64,000 nucleotides of DNA from positions 1 to 64,000 of the forward strand of contig QFPW01000018.1 in assembly GCA_003241785.1 (NCBI GenBank). Reading direction: 5' to 3'. The translations under genes were made by a program, and so were the position numbers. Each line of letters opens with the position of its first letter. Within the stretch, counting starts at the first letter, position 1. This DNA is from Rhodovulum sulfidophilum. GTDB taxonomy: Bacteria > Pseudomonadota > Alphaproteobacteria > Rhodobacterales > Rhodobacteraceae. This document shows, piece by piece, positions 42,373 through 51,066 of this stretch. Under the pieces are notes generated by a model. That model was not told where the DNA came from. It searched no databases and worked only from the letters and a program-made list of their open reading frames with translations.

Positions 42373-43299
42373 TCAGCCCGCGCCGAGCAGCGCCTCGACC
42401 TCGTCGCGCGTAGGCATCGACGCCGCGGCGCCGGGCCGGGTGACGGAGATCCCCGCGACGGCGCTCGCGAAGCGCAGCGCCGCGCGTGGCGCCAGCCCCC
42501 GCGCCAGCGCGGCCGCGAATCCGCCGTTGAAGGCGTCGCCGGCGCCGACCGTCTCGGCCACCGGCCCGGGCGCCATCGCCGGCTCGAGCACGGTCTCGGC
42601 CTCGGAGCGGAGCAGAACGCCCCGCGCGCCCAGCGTCACCACGACCGCGCCGGCGCCCTGGCGAATCAGCTCATCCGCCGCCGCCCGCGCCGAATCGGCG
42701 TCGGTGACCGCGATCCCGGTCATTTCCTCCGCCTCGGTCTCGTTCGGCGTCACATAGTCGCAGAGCGCCAGCAGCTTGGGCGCCAGCCGCCGGCCGGGCG
42801 CGGGGTTGAGGATCGTCGTCACCCCGGCGGCCCGGGCGAGCCTCAGCCCGTGCTCCGCCGCCGCGAGCGGCTGCTCGAGCTGGGTCAGGAACACGTCGGC
42901 GCCCCGGATGAGCTCCGCTCGCGCGTCGAGATCCTCGGGCGCGAGCCCGCCCGCCGCGCCGGGCGCGATGATGATCGCGTTATTGCCCGATCCGGCCTCG
43001 ATGAAGATGAAGGCCGCGCCCGTATGGCTCTCCGGGACCCGCGTCACGGCGGGGGTCACCCCGGCCCCGCGCCAGAGATCGAGCGCCATCTCGGCGAAGG
43101 CGTCTTCGCCGAGCCGGGTGATGATCGTCACCTCGGCGCCGAGCCGCCCGGCCGCCACGGCCTGATTCGATCCCTTCCCGCCGGGCCCGAGCGCGAAGCC
43201 GAGCCCGTGCAGCGTCTCGCCGAGCCTCGGCATGCGCTCGGCGCGGTAGGTCGTGTCGGCGTTGAAGACGCCGAGGACGACCACCCGCCCCCCGCTCAC
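42373..43299 (-). CDS. rbsK: Ribokinase (PfkB family)
   Basis: The 308-residue protein has the PfkB family signatures: GPGGKGSNQAVAAGRLGAEV near residue 38 and the ATP/anion-hole motif TVGAGDAFNGGF near residue 249 with catalytic aspartate. ITRLGEDAFAE and NPAPGRR support ribokinase. It phosphorylates ribose at O5. It overlaps the upstream hydrolase gene by four bases, pointing to translational coupling and perhaps a nucleoside or ribose salvage unit. Confidence 0.85.
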   Translation of the reverse strand: MSGGRVVVLGVFNADTTYRAERMPRLGETLHGLGFALGPGGKGSNQAVAAGRLGAEVTIITRLGEDAFAEMALDLWRGAGVTPAVTRVPESHTGAAFIFIEAGSGNNAIIIAPGAAGGLAPEDLDARAELIRGADVFLTQLEQPLAAAEHGLRLARAAGVTTILNPAPGRRLAPKLLALCDYVTPNETEAEEMTGIAVTDADSARAAADELIRQGAGAVVVTLGARGVLLRSEAETVLEPAMAPGPVAETVGAGDAFNGGFAAALARGLAPRAALRFASAVAGISVTRPGAAASMPTRDEVEALLGAG

Positions 43300-43943
43300 G
43301 GGACCATCGCCCGGACCGCGCCGGCGACGGCGGCGCCGAGCTTCGCGTGTTCGGCCGCGTCGAAATGCACGCCGTCGACCGGGCTCGAGGCGATCACCCC
43401 GGCCGCGTCGAGAAAGCCCGTGCCCTCGCGCGCCGCGACCTCGGCGTAGACCGCGCCGAGCCGCTTCGACTTCTCCGCCGCGCCCTCGAAGATCTCCGCG
43501 AGGCAGCCCACCTCGAGCACCGGCGGCGGCGCGATCAGCAGCACGGCGGGCGCGCCGCCGTCCGGACCGGCGTGGCTGCCCCGGATCGTCGCGACCAGCT
43601 GCGCGAGCGCGTCCGCCATCTCGACCACCGGCACCTGGAAGCGCAGCTTCATGTCGTTGGTGCCGAGCATCAGCGTCACGACGTCCAGCGGCCGGTGGCT
43701 GTCGAGCACCGCCGGCAGGACCGCGAGCCCGTTGCGATGCGCGCCGCCGAGCGGGTCAGGCAGCACGGTGGTCCGCCCGGGCAGGCCCTCCTCGATCACG
43801 CGCCACCCGTCCCCGAGCGCGCCCGCCATCACCCCGGGCCAGCGCGTCGCGGGATCGAACCGCCCCATGTCCTCCCGGCTCGACATGGGCATCGTCCCAT
43901 GCGTGTTGCTGTCGCCGTAGCACATCACCGTCCGGCCGCTCAT
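43296..43943 (-). CDS. SGNH/GDSL-family hydrolase (arylesterase-like)
   Basis: The 215-residue protein has block I YGDSNTHG with the nucleophilic serine, block III LGTNDMK and block V DGVHFD with the catalytic Asp and His. It hydrolyses esters; many such proteins deacetylate sugars or act on aryl esters. ATG 43943 is preceded by GGAGGAAG. It is the first gene of a two-gene unit with rbsK, so a sugar ester is a reasonable but unproven substrate. Confidence 0.82.
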   Translation of the reverse strand: MSGRTVMCYGDSNTHGTMPMSSREDMGRFDPATRWPGVMAGALGDGWRVIEEGLPGRTTVLPDPLGGAHRNGLAVLPAVLDSHRPLDVVTLMLGTNDMKLRFQVPVVEMADALAQLVATIRGSHAGPDGGAPAVLLIAPPPVLEVGCLAEIFEGAAEKSKRLGAVYAEVAAREGTGFLDAAGVIASSPVDGVHFDAAEHAKLGAAVAGAVRAMVP

Positions 43944-44044
43944 GCTTCCTCCGAAATTCGCATCCCGTCCGCGCGGGCTGGAAGCCAACGCCTACAAGAG
44001 CATAATCCCCCGCGCAACGAAGAGGGCGCCGCCCGGAGGATGCG

Positions 44045-44371
44045 ATGACCGAACTCGTCACCGTCGAGATCACCTGCCCCGACCTCGCCAGCGCGACGGC
44101 GATCGCCGAGGCCGCGCTGGCCCGCCGCCTCGCGGCCTGCGCCAATATTGGCGCGCCGGTCACGAGCCTCTACACCTGGGCGGGCAAGGCCGAGCGCGCG
44201 ACCGAGACGCCGCTTCATCTCAAGACCCGCGCCGCGCTCTTCGAGCCGCTCGCGGCGCTCGCCCGGGCGCTCCATCCCTACGAACTGCCCTGCGTGATCG
44301 CGCATCCGGTCAGCCACGCCAGCGAGGACTACCGGGTCTGGGTGCTCGCGGAGACCGAAGGGGGCGCGTGA
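44045..44371 (+). CDS. cutA: Divalent-cation tolerance protein CutA
   Basis: The 108-residue protein has the trimeric CutA1 fold pattern: VEITCPDLASATAIAEAALARRLAAC (seen at residues 7-32), SLYTWAGKAE near 52 and the C-terminal YRVWVLAET. CutA binds divalent metals and was named for copper tolerance, though its cellular task is debated. GGAGGATGCG lies at its start. Confidence 0.87.
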   Translation: MTELVTVEITCPDLASATAIAEAALARRLAACANIGAPVTSLYTWAGKAERATETPLHLKTRAALFEPLAALARALHPYELPCVIAHPVSHASEDYRVWVLAETEGGA

Positions 44372-44377
44372 GGGAAA

Positions 44378-44433
44378 GGCGGACCAAGGTCCGCCTCGCG
44401 GGCCGGGATTCGTAGGGCGGACCTCGGTCCGCC
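44378..44433. repeat. Twin 18-bp palindromes between convergent cutA and sqdC
   Basis: GGCGGACC-AA-GGTCCGCC (44378-44395) is followed 20 bases later by GGCGGACC-TC-GGTCCGCC (44416-44433). The second is preceded by GTAG, as in the element at 30901. They may belong to one dispersed palindrome family and could serve as a bidirectional terminator. Confidence 0.65.
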
Positions 44434-44447
44434 GTCCTTGGGGCGCC

Positions 44448-45302
44448 TTACCGCGCGGCGATGAGCCCCGGCAGCTCCGCCTCGAGCCGGGCGAGACCGC
44501 CCGGGCGCCAGCCAAGCCCGCGGAGGCGGTCCGTCGCCATCACCGCGAGCGCGGAGGTGTCCGCCCGGTCCGGCGGGGCATAGGCGCCGCCCGCGAGCAC
44601 CGCCACCCGGGCGAGCAGGTCCCGGCGATCGAGCACGATGTCCGAGACGTTGTAGAGCCGCTCCGTCTCCGGGGTGGCGAGCAGGAGCGTGACCGCGGCG
44701 GCGAGATCGGCGCCATGCACCTCGGTCGCGACCCGGGGCGCGACCGGCCGCCCCGCGAGATAGTCGCGGAAAAGCCAGCTCCACTTGTGCTCGGCCGCGC
44801 CCGGTGGCAGGCCGTAGACCCCCGTGGCGCGCAGCGAGACCGGGCGCATGCCCTGGTCCGCGAAACCGTCGAGCATCCGCTCCGCCGCGTGCTTCGCGCG
44901 CCCGTAGAGCGAGCCGGTCGCCACGGCATCCTCCTCGTGGAGCGTCGCGCCCGGCCGCGCGTCGCCATAGGCGGCGCGGCTCGAGAGGAAGACGACACGG
45001 GTCACGCCCCGCGCCAGCGCCGCCTCGAAGAGGCGCCGCGTCCCCTCGACGTTGCGGCGCCAGAAGCCCTCGGGATCGTCGCCCTCGCCGCCCCGGTAAA
45101 GGCCCGGCACGTGGTCGAAGGCGGCGTGGACCAGCGCGCCGGCCTCGGGCAGCGTCACCGGGTCGCCGAGCCGCCAGCGCAGCGGGATGGTGCCCGGCAC
45201 GACGTTCCGGCCCAGCGCCACCACCTCGTGGCCGGCGTCGGCGAGCGCCGGCGCGAGGAAACGGCCGACATAGCCGCTGGCACCGGTGATCAGGACGCGC
45301 AT
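44448..45302 (-). CDS. sqdC: NAD-dependent epimerase/dehydratase-like protein SqdC
   Basis: The 284-residue protein is an extended SDR with the N-terminal motif GASGYVGRFLAP, active-site region FLSSRAAYGD and YGRAKHAAE. It is third in an operon after sqdB and a GT8 gene, exactly the order sqdB-sqdD-sqdC known in Rhodobacter sphaeroides sulfolipid synthesis, which is the main reason for the name. Its precise reaction in that pathway is unclear; mutants in Rhodobacter make an altered sulfolipid. ATG 45302 gives a 13-base overlap with sqdD. Confidence 0.75.
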   Translation of the reverse strand: MRVLITGASGYVGRFLAPALADAGHEVVALGRNVVPGTIPLRWRLGDPVTLPEAGALVHAAFDHVPGLYRGGEGDDPEGFWRRNVEGTRRLFEAALARGVTRVVFLSSRAAYGDARPGATLHEEDAVATGSLYGRAKHAAERMLDGFADQGMRPVSLRATGVYGLPPGAAEHKWSWLFRDYLAGRPVAPRVATEVHGADLAAAVTLLLATPETERLYNVSDIVLDRRDLLARVAVLAGGAYAPPDRADTSALAVMATDRLRGLGWRPGGLARLEAELPGLIAAR

Positions 45303-46147
45303 GCCGCCGGCCCGGGCAGCGCCGCGATATCGGCGGGGATGTTCTCGCCGGTCAGATAGGCCCGCCAGAGGTCGATCAGCGGCCGCAGCCGCTCCGCCTT
45401 CGCATGCTCGGCCCAGGGCTTCTCGTACTGGTAGTGCAGCACGCGGACCGAGGCCCAGTCCCAGAGCTCGGGCATGTTGAACCAGACGTATTGCAGCAGG
45501 TTGCAATAGACCGGCAGCCCGTGCCAATCGGGGAAGAATTCCTGCAGGAAGCTCTGGTCGGTGCGCCGCCAGAAGGCGTCCGGCGCGTCGAGCCGTTCGA
45601 GCATCGCCCAGTAGGTCACCTGCGAGGGGCGCGCCACGAAGACGCCGGAATTGAGCCGGGTGAAATCGGCGAGGCTCTCGTAGACGTTCGGCGCGGCGCA
45701 GAATTCCGGATACTGGAACAGCACGTCGATGTTCCGGAGCACCAGCGCGTCGGCGTCGATGAAGACGACCCGCGTGTATTCCTCCATCTGCCACAGCCTG
45801 AGCTTGACGAAATTGTCGAGCGGGGTGTGGAAGGCCGGCTTCTCGCCCTTGGTGAAGGGGGCGAGGCCGTGGATCCGGTCGCGGGCATGCGCGAGATTGA
45901 ACGCGTCGGAGGTCGGCAGCAGCTCGCAGCGCGCGAGCCTCACGCCGAACTCGCGGAGCGGCGCGAGATCCGCCTCGGAGACGCCGCCGGTATGGAGCAC
46001 CACGATATCGGCCTCGCTCCGGCTGTGGCGGATCGAGCGGCAGAGCGCGCGGGCGCCGAGCGCGTAATCCGCGTTCGTCACCAGCGTCGCATAGGCATGG
46101 GTGCTGACCGGCGCGTGGTCGGCGGCCGGGGCGCCCGGCCCGGTCAT
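45290..46147 (-). CDS. sqdD: GT8-family glycosyltransferase SqdD (sulfoquinovosyl transfer)
   Basis: The 285-residue protein is glycogenin-like, with TLVTNADYALGARAL at the N-terminus and the metal-binding DxD motif in VFIDADALVL near residue 122. In Rhodobacter sphaeroides SqdD is a glycogenin-like transferase placed between sqdB and sqdC and needed to attach sulfoquinovose to diacylglycerol. The start A of ATG overlaps the sqdB stop (TGATG), so the two are translationally coupled. Confidence 0.82.
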   Translation of the reverse strand: MTGPGAPAADHAPVSTHAYATLVTNADYALGARALCRSIRHSRSEADIVVLHTGGVSEADLAPLREFGVRLARCELLPTSDAFNLAHARDRIHGLAPFTKGEKPAFHTPLDNFVKLRLWQMEEYTRVVFIDADALVLRNIDVLFQYPEFCAAPNVYESLADFTRLNSGVFVARPSQVTYWAMLERLDAPDAFWRRTDQSFLQEFFPDWHGLPVYCNLLQYVWFNMPELWDWASVRVLHYQYEKPWAEHAKAERLRPLIDLWRAYLTGENIPADIAALPGPAACAS

Positions 46148-47367
46148 CAGGAGACCGAGCGGAGCGCGCGGCCCTCGGGGTCGCGCTCGACGATCTGGCC
46201 GATCTCGCGCGTCCAGGCGGAGACGGCGGGCACCCGGGCGCGATCGACGCGGTAGGCGTATTTCCTCGCCACCTCGACCACCTCCGAGAGCAGCCCCTCG
46301 GCCAGCGTGATCGGCTGGAGGCCGAGCTCGAGGAACTGGTCGTTCTTCACCACGAGGTCGTTCTCCGCCGCTTCCTTGCGCGGGTTGGGCAGCCAGGCGA
46401 TCCGCGCGCCGGTGAGCTTCGCCACCAGTTCGGCGAGGTCGCGCACCCGGTGCGTCTCGGTCATCTGGTTGAACACCTTCACCCGCTCGCCGCGCTTCGG
46501 CGCCTCGCGCAGCGCCAGCTCGATACAGCGCACCGAGTCCTGGACATGAATGAAGGCCCGCGTCTGTCCGCCGGTGCCATGCACCGTGAGCGGATAGTCG
46601 ATCGCCGCCTGGATCAGGAAGCGGTTCAGCACCGTGCCGTAGTCGCCGTCGTAGTCGAACCGGTTGATCAACTGCACATGGCGCTTGGTCTGCTCGGTAT
46701 GCGTGCCCCAGACGATGCCCTGGTGCAGGTCGGTGATCCGGAGCCCGTCGTTCTGGGCGTAGAACTGGAACAGGATCTGATCGAGGCTCTTGGTCATGTG
46801 GTAGATCGAGCCGGGCTTGGTCGGGTAGAGGATCTCCTGGCGCTTCTTCTCGCCCGAGAGCGTCTCGATATCGACCGGGAGGTAGCCCTCCGGGATCGCC
46901 GCGCCGATCGTGGAATAGCCGTAGACCCCCATCGTGCCGAGATGCACGAGATGCGCGTCGAGGTCGATCTCGACCAGCGCGTTCAGGAGGTTGTGCGTCG
47001 CGTTGACGTTGTTCGAGACGGTGTAGTTCTTGTGCCGGTCCGATTTCATCGAATAGGGCGCGGCGCGCTGCTCGGCGAAATGAATGACGGCGTCGGGCCG
47101 CTCCTTGGCCAGCCAGGCCTTCAGGATCTCGTAGTCGGTCGCGAGGTCGATCAGATGGAAATGGATCCGCCGTCCGGTCTCGGCGTGCCAGACGCGGGTG
47201 CGTTCCTGGATCGAATCCATCGGCGTCAGCGACTGGACCCCGAGCTCGGTGTCGATCCAGCGGCGGCTGAGGTTGTCGAGGATATGGACCTCGTGCCCCT
47301 GATCCGACAGGTGCAGCGAAGTCGGCCAGCCGACGAACCCGTCCCCGCCGAGAACCGCGATCTTCAT
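46147..47367 (-). CDS. sqdB: UDP-sulfoquinovose synthase SqdB
   Basis: The 406-residue extended SDR begins MKIAVLGGDGFVGWPTSLHL, the UDP-sulfoquinovose synthase N-terminus. It carries NLSRRWIDTELGVQSLTP, HFAEQRAAPYSM, the active-site THR/TYR/LYS segments (LGTMGVYGYS and YHMTKSLDQ) and WGTHTEQTKRH. It joins sulfite to UDP-glucose to make the sulfolipid head group. ATG 47367 is chosen for its N-terminus and the GGGAGAAA ribosome site. A predicted Pho box lies 51 bases upstream. Confidence 0.92.
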   Translation of the reverse strand: MKIAVLGGDGFVGWPTSLHLSDQGHEVHILDNLSRRWIDTELGVQSLTPMDSIQERTRVWHAETGRRIHFHLIDLATDYEILKAWLAKERPDAVIHFAEQRAAPYSMKSDRHKNYTVSNNVNATHNLLNALVEIDLDAHLVHLGTMGVYGYSTIGAAIPEGYLPVDIETLSGEKKRQEILYPTKPGSIYHMTKSLDQILFQFYAQNDGLRITDLHQGIVWGTHTEQTKRHVQLINRFDYDGDYGTVLNRFLIQAAIDYPLTVHGTGGQTRAFIHVQDSVRCIELALREAPKRGERVKVFNQMTETHRVRDLAELVAKLTGARIAWLPNPRKEAAENDLVVKNDQFLELGLQPITLAEGLLSEVVEVARKYAYRVDRARVPAVSAWTREIGQIVERDPEGRALRSVS

Positions 47368-47417
47368 GGATTTCTCCCTAAGCCCGATCATGTCGCACCG
47401 CGCAGTATCAAGCCTTC

Positions 47418-47435
47418 GTGACAATTCGCGGACAG
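47418..47435 (-). promoter_or_regulatory. Predicted Pho box upstream of sqdB
   Basis: Read on the minus strand, CTGTCCG-CGAA-TTGTCAC forms two PhoB half-sites spaced 11 bases apart, matching the CTGTCAT-N4-CTGTCAT layout. GATACT follows 9 bases downstream as a possible -10. It lies 51 bases from the sqdB start. Confidence 0.6.
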
Positions 47436-47514
47436 CGCAGATTTACCGCGGCTCGCCCGGCGAAGGTAGAGCCAAAGGACGACGTGGCGAGGAGCCGCCG
47501 TCAGAGCCCCGCTG

Positions 47515-48201
47515 TCAGAGCCCGCCGGCCGGGAGCGGCGCGGAATCCGGCGCGAGGAACGCGGTGTCGCGGGACTCGCGGATGAAATGCGCGAGCTTGC
47601 TCGCCGCGAAGCCGAAGCCGATCATGCCGGTGATCCCGTCCCGCTCGATCGCGGCGCAGCGCTCGACCAGCTTGTGGTACTCCCTCAGCGTCGCGGTGGT
47701 GACCACGAGCGGCGGCAGCCCGGCCCGCGCGAGCAGGTAGCTCGCGAGCAAGGCGGCGGTCCGGCTGTTGCCCTCGAGGAAAAGCTGCGGCGCGCTCACC
47801 GCCTGCGCGTAGATCTTGGCGGCGAGCACCTCCGGCGCGTGCTTTCGCGACCGGCCGTAGCGGTCCATCAGCGCCGCGACGCCGCCGCGCGAATCATCGT
47901 AGAACGAGCGGCGCGTGGCGGCGAGATGCGAGGCGTATTGCGACCGCCGCTCCGGCGACGGGCCGCAGAGCACCATGTGGTTGAGCTCGAGGATCCGTTC
48001 GCTCTCGCCATAGCCGAACAGGTCGACCCGGTCGGCGAGCAGCGCGTCGACCGCGCGATAGCCCTCGAGCATGCGCCGGGTCGCGTCGGGCGTCAGCGGC
48101 TCTTCGTGGAGCCGCTCCCAGGTTTCCGCCTCGACCGTCTGATCGAGCAGCGCGCGCAGCGCCGCCTCGATCCGGTCGATGTCGAGCCTCCGCCATTCCA
48201 T
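47515..48201 (-). CDS. Fic-like protein with degenerate catalytic motif
   Basis: The 228-residue protein is helical and contains QLFLEGNSRTAALLASYLL at residues 139-157. This aligns with the Fic motif HPFxxGNGR, but the catalytic His is Gln139, Pro is Leu140 and the second Gly is Ser146; Gly144, Asn145 and Arg147 remain. Fic proteins transfer AMP or other phosphate groups to proteins. Without the histidine normal catalysis is doubtful, so it may bind nucleotide or a partner only. It lies between pstB and sqdB on the same strand. The start is ATG 48201 with GGGAGAGA upstream. Confidence 0.6.
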   Translation of the reverse strand: MEWRRLDIDRIEAALRALLDQTVEAETWERLHEEPLTPDATRRMLEGYRAVDALLADRVDLFGYGESERILELNHMVLCGPSPERRSQYASHLAATRRSFYDDSRGGVAALMDRYGRSRKHAPEVLAAKIYAQAVSAPQLFLEGNSRTAALLASYLLARAGLPPLVVTTATLREYHKLVERCAAIERDGITGMIGFGFAASKLAHFIRESRDTAFLAPDSAPLPAGGL

Positions 48202-48262
48202 TGCCGGTCTCTCCCTGCCGGGACTTGCCACCCGGCGGGATCCGGTGGCGGGGGCGTCTATA

Positions 48263-49096
48263 TCAGCTGAACTCGCCGGAGATATAGTCCTTGGTCAGCT
48301 TCTCGCGCGGATCGTGGAAGATCTGGTGCGTGTCGCCCTGCTCGACGAGGAAGCCGGTGCGGCCGCCCTTCGAGATATCGACCGAGAAGAAGGCGGTCTT
48401 GTCGGCGACGCGCATCGCCTGCTGCATGTTGTGCGTGACGATCGCGACCGAATAGTCGTTCTTCAGCTCGAGCATCAGCTCTTCGATGATGCGGGTCGCG
48501 ATCGGATCGAGCGCCGAGCAGGGCTCGTCCATCAGGAGCACGGTCGGCGAGGTGGCGATCGCGCGGGCGATGCAGAGGCGCTGCTGCTGGCCGCCCGAGA
48601 GCGCGAGCCCGTTCTGCTTCAGCTTGTCCTTCACCTCGTTCCAGAGGCCGGCCTTGCGCAGCGCGTGCTCGACGCGCTCGTCGTAGTCGCCCTTGTAGCG
48701 GTTGAGGCGCAGGCCGAAGGCCACGTTCTCGTAGATCGACATCGAGAACGGATTCGGCTGCTGGAACACCATGCCGATGTGCCGGCGCACGACCACCGGG
48801 TCGATCGACTTCGCGTAGATGTCCTGGCCGAGGAAGCGGACCGACCCCATGAGCCGGAAGCTCGGGATCAGGTCGTTCATCCGGTTCAGCGAGCGCAGCA
48901 CGGTCGACTTGCCGCAGCCCGAGGGCCCGATGAAGCCGGTGATCTTGCCCTTCTCGACCGCGACATGGCTGTCGCGGACCGCGAGGAAGTCACCGTAATA
49001 GATCTTTTCCACCTTCGCCTCGATGGCGACCGAAGCCGGTGCGAGATCGGCACGCGGCGCGGCGGCGGAGATGGCGGTTTCGGAAAGCGAGACCAT
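48263..49096 (-). CDS. pstB: Phosphate ABC transporter ATPase PstB
   Basis: The 277-residue protein has Walker A GPSGCGKST, the PstB-typical HIGMVFQQPNPF, signature LSGGQQQRL and Walker B VLLMDEPCSALDP. It powers high-affinity phosphate import. A 36-residue N-terminal extension precedes the ATPase core. It is the last pst gene; phoU and phoB, often next, are absent here. Confidence 0.95.
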   Translation of the reverse strand: MVSLSETAISAAAPRADLAPASVAIEAKVEKIYYGDFLAVRDSHVAVEKGKITGFIGPSGCGKSTVLRSLNRMNDLIPSFRLMGSVRFLGQDIYAKSIDPVVVRRHIGMVFQQPNPFSMSIYENVAFGLRLNRYKGDYDERVEHALRKAGLWNEVKDKLKQNGLALSGGQQQRLCIARAIATSPTVLLMDEPCSALDPIATRIIEELMLELKNDYSVAIVTHNMQQAMRVADKTAFFSVDISKGGRTGFLVEQGDTHQIFHDPREKLTKDYISGEFS

Positions 49097-49118
49097 GACG
49101 GATTTCCTTCGGAGAGGG

Positions 49119-50009
49119 TCAGACCCGGCGCGCGCCGATGAGGCGGCTCAGGATGTTGAAGATCAGCACGATGATGACGAGGACGAGCGAGGCCGCCCAG
49201 GCGAGCTCGATCTGGTTGGGGAAGGGCATGCCCGAGAAGTTGTAGATGAGGATCGAGAGCGACGCCGTGGGTTCTGTGAGACTGCCGATCCAATAGTTGG
49301 AAAACAGCGCCGTGAAAAGGAGGGGCGCGGATTCACCGGCCGCGCCCGCGACGGCCAGCATGACGCCGGTCAGGATGCCCGGCATCGCGGTCGGCAGCGT
49401 CACCTGCCAGATGGTCTGCGTCTGGGTGCAGCCCATGCCGATCGCCGCGTCCTTCATCCGCTGCGGCACCATGCGGATCGCCTGTTCGGCGGTCAGCATC
49501 ACGGTCGGGATCATGCGGACCGCGAGGGCCACGCCGCCCGCCAGGGACGAATAGGTGCCCATCATCAGGACGAGCCAGGCGTAGACGAACACACCGGCGA
49601 GGATCGACGGGAAGCCGGTCAGCACCTTGGCGACGAAACGCACCGTGTCCGACATCCGGCTGTCGGGCGCGATCGCGCCGAGCAGCACGCCGCCGAGGAT
49701 CCCGAGCGGGATCGAGAGCAGCGCGCCGATGCCGACCATCACGATCGTGCCGACGATCGCGTTGCCGAAGCCGCCGCCCATCTCGAGCCCGGCCGGCGGC
49801 AGCGCGGTCAGCGCCTCCCAGCCGAGCCGCGCGCCGCCCTTGGTGATCAGCATGTAGAGCACCGAGAAGAGCGGCACCGAGGCCACGATCGCGAAGAACC
49901 AGAGCAGCGCGGTCTGGATCGTGTTGCGCAGCGCCCGGGTGTCGGAGAGCGACCGGTTGAGGTTCGGAAGCTCGTCGGAGGGGAGGGTCATGTCAGCCTG
50001 CAGGGTCAT
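49119..50009 (-). CDS. pstA: Phosphate ABC transporter permease PstA
   Basis: The 296-residue protein has six membrane helices and the coupling-helix segment MKDAAIGMGCTQTQTIWQVTLP near residues 185-206. GGVLLGAIAPDSR and LFTALFSNYWIG are PstA-like. It pairs with PstC to form the channel. Two close in-frame ATGs exist (50009 and 49991); the first is given, the second is possible. Confidence 0.93.
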   Translation of the reverse strand: MTLQADMTLPSDELPNLNRSLSDTRALRNTIQTALLWFFAIVASVPLFSVLYMLITKGGARLGWEALTALPPAGLEMGGGFGNAIVGTIVMVGIGALLSIPLGILGGVLLGAIAPDSRMSDTVRFVAKVLTGFPSILAGVFVYAWLVLMMGTYSSLAGGVALAVRMIPTVMLTAEQAIRMVPQRMKDAAIGMGCTQTQTIWQVTLPTAMPGILTGVMLAVAGAAGESAPLLFTALFSNYWIGSLTEPTASLSILIYNFSGMPFPNQIELAWAASLVLVIIVLIFNILSRLIGARRV

Positions 50010-50012
50010 GGC

Positions 50013-50984
50013 TCAGCTCACCGTCTGCTTCTTGGACATCGCCATGATCAGCGTGCCGACGACGTTGACGACCAGCGCGATGGCGAGGAGCGCGAGCGCC
50101 GCGTACATCAGCTGCTCGACCTCGAGCGGGCCGGCCTCGGGGAACTGCGAGGCGAGGAGCGAGGCGAGGGTGTTGGCGGGGGAGAACAGTGACAGGCTGA
50201 TCTGGTTGGCGTTGCCGATCAGCATCGCGAGCGCCATCGTCTCGCCGAGCGCGCGGCCGAAGCCGAGCACGAGCGAGGCGGCGATCCCGCTCGACGCGGT
50301 CGGCAGCATCACCTTCTGGATCGCCTCCCAGCGGGTCGTGCCCATGCCGTAGGCGGCTTCCTTCACCTTGTAGGGAATAAGCGAGAAGGCGTCCTGGCTG
50401 ATCGCGGCGACCGTCGGCAGCACCATGATCGCGAGCACGATGACCGCCGGCGCCATGCCGGGGCCGGCCATCGGGGTGGCGAAGAGCGGGATCCAGTCGA
50501 AGTTGGCGTTCAGCCAGTTGGCGACCGGCCGCAGCGCGGGGATCACCACGTAGATGCCCCAGAGGCCGAAGACGACCGAGGGGATCGCGGCCAGCATCTC
50601 GATGATGGTGCGGAAGACGCGGGCGAGGCGCGGGTCGAGGAAGTCCTGGGTCAGGAAGATCGCCACCGCGACGCCGAAGAAGCCGGCGATGACGAGCGCG
50701 AGCACCGAGCTGTAGAGCGTGCCCCAGATCTCGGCGAGGATGCCGAAGTTGCCGTTGCCCGGGTCCCAGACCGCCTTGGTCAGGAAGCCGAGCCCGTCGC
50801 GGGCGATCGCGGGCATCGCCTGCGAGCCGATCTCCCAGAGGATATAGGCGAGCAGGATCACGACGATCACGCCGGAGGCGTAGGCGACCCCCCGGAACAC
50901 GCGGTCGGTCAGGATCTCGATCTGTGAGGGCGGACGGGAGATCGAGCGATCGTCCCTGAATTCAGTACCTTCGGCGCTCATCAT
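50013..50984 (-). CDS. pstC: Phosphate ABC transporter permease PstC
   Basis: The 323-residue protein has six membrane helices, the PstC segment IPSVVFGLWGIYVV and the coupling helix VKEAAYGMGTTRWEAIQKV, then GFGRALGETMALAM. These are typical of PstC. Only 3 bases separate its stop from the PstA start, and it follows pstS by 82 bases. Confidence 0.93.
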   Translation of the reverse strand: MMSAEGTEFRDDRSISRPPSQIEILTDRVFRGVAYASGVIVVILLAYILWEIGSQAMPAIARDGLGFLTKAVWDPGNGNFGILAEIWGTLYSSVLALVIAGFFGVAVAIFLTQDFLDPRLARVFRTIIEMLAAIPSVVFGLWGIYVVIPALRPVANWLNANFDWIPLFATPMAGPGMAPAVIVLAIMVLPTVAAISQDAFSLIPYKVKEAAYGMGTTRWEAIQKVMLPTASSGIAASLVLGFGRALGETMALAMLIGNANQISLSLFSPANTLASLLASQFPEAGPLEVEQLMYAALALLAIALVVNVVGTLIMAMSKKQTVS

Positions 50985-51066
50985 TCGTTCCGATCTGGCA
51001 TCCGCGTTTCGGACGGGAAACGGGCGGCGTATCCGACGCCGCCCGCGATTACCGCTTTTCGAGGCC

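Noticed and set aside
41874..42413. 179-codon plus-strand frame in the gap before the small membrane protein
   Set aside because: It overlaps the better-supported gene at 42130, is arginine-rich, and runs through the palindromic operator.
44045..44371. cutA as part of a metal-resistance island
   Set aside because: It stands alone between sugar and sulfolipid genes, with no other metal genes nearby.
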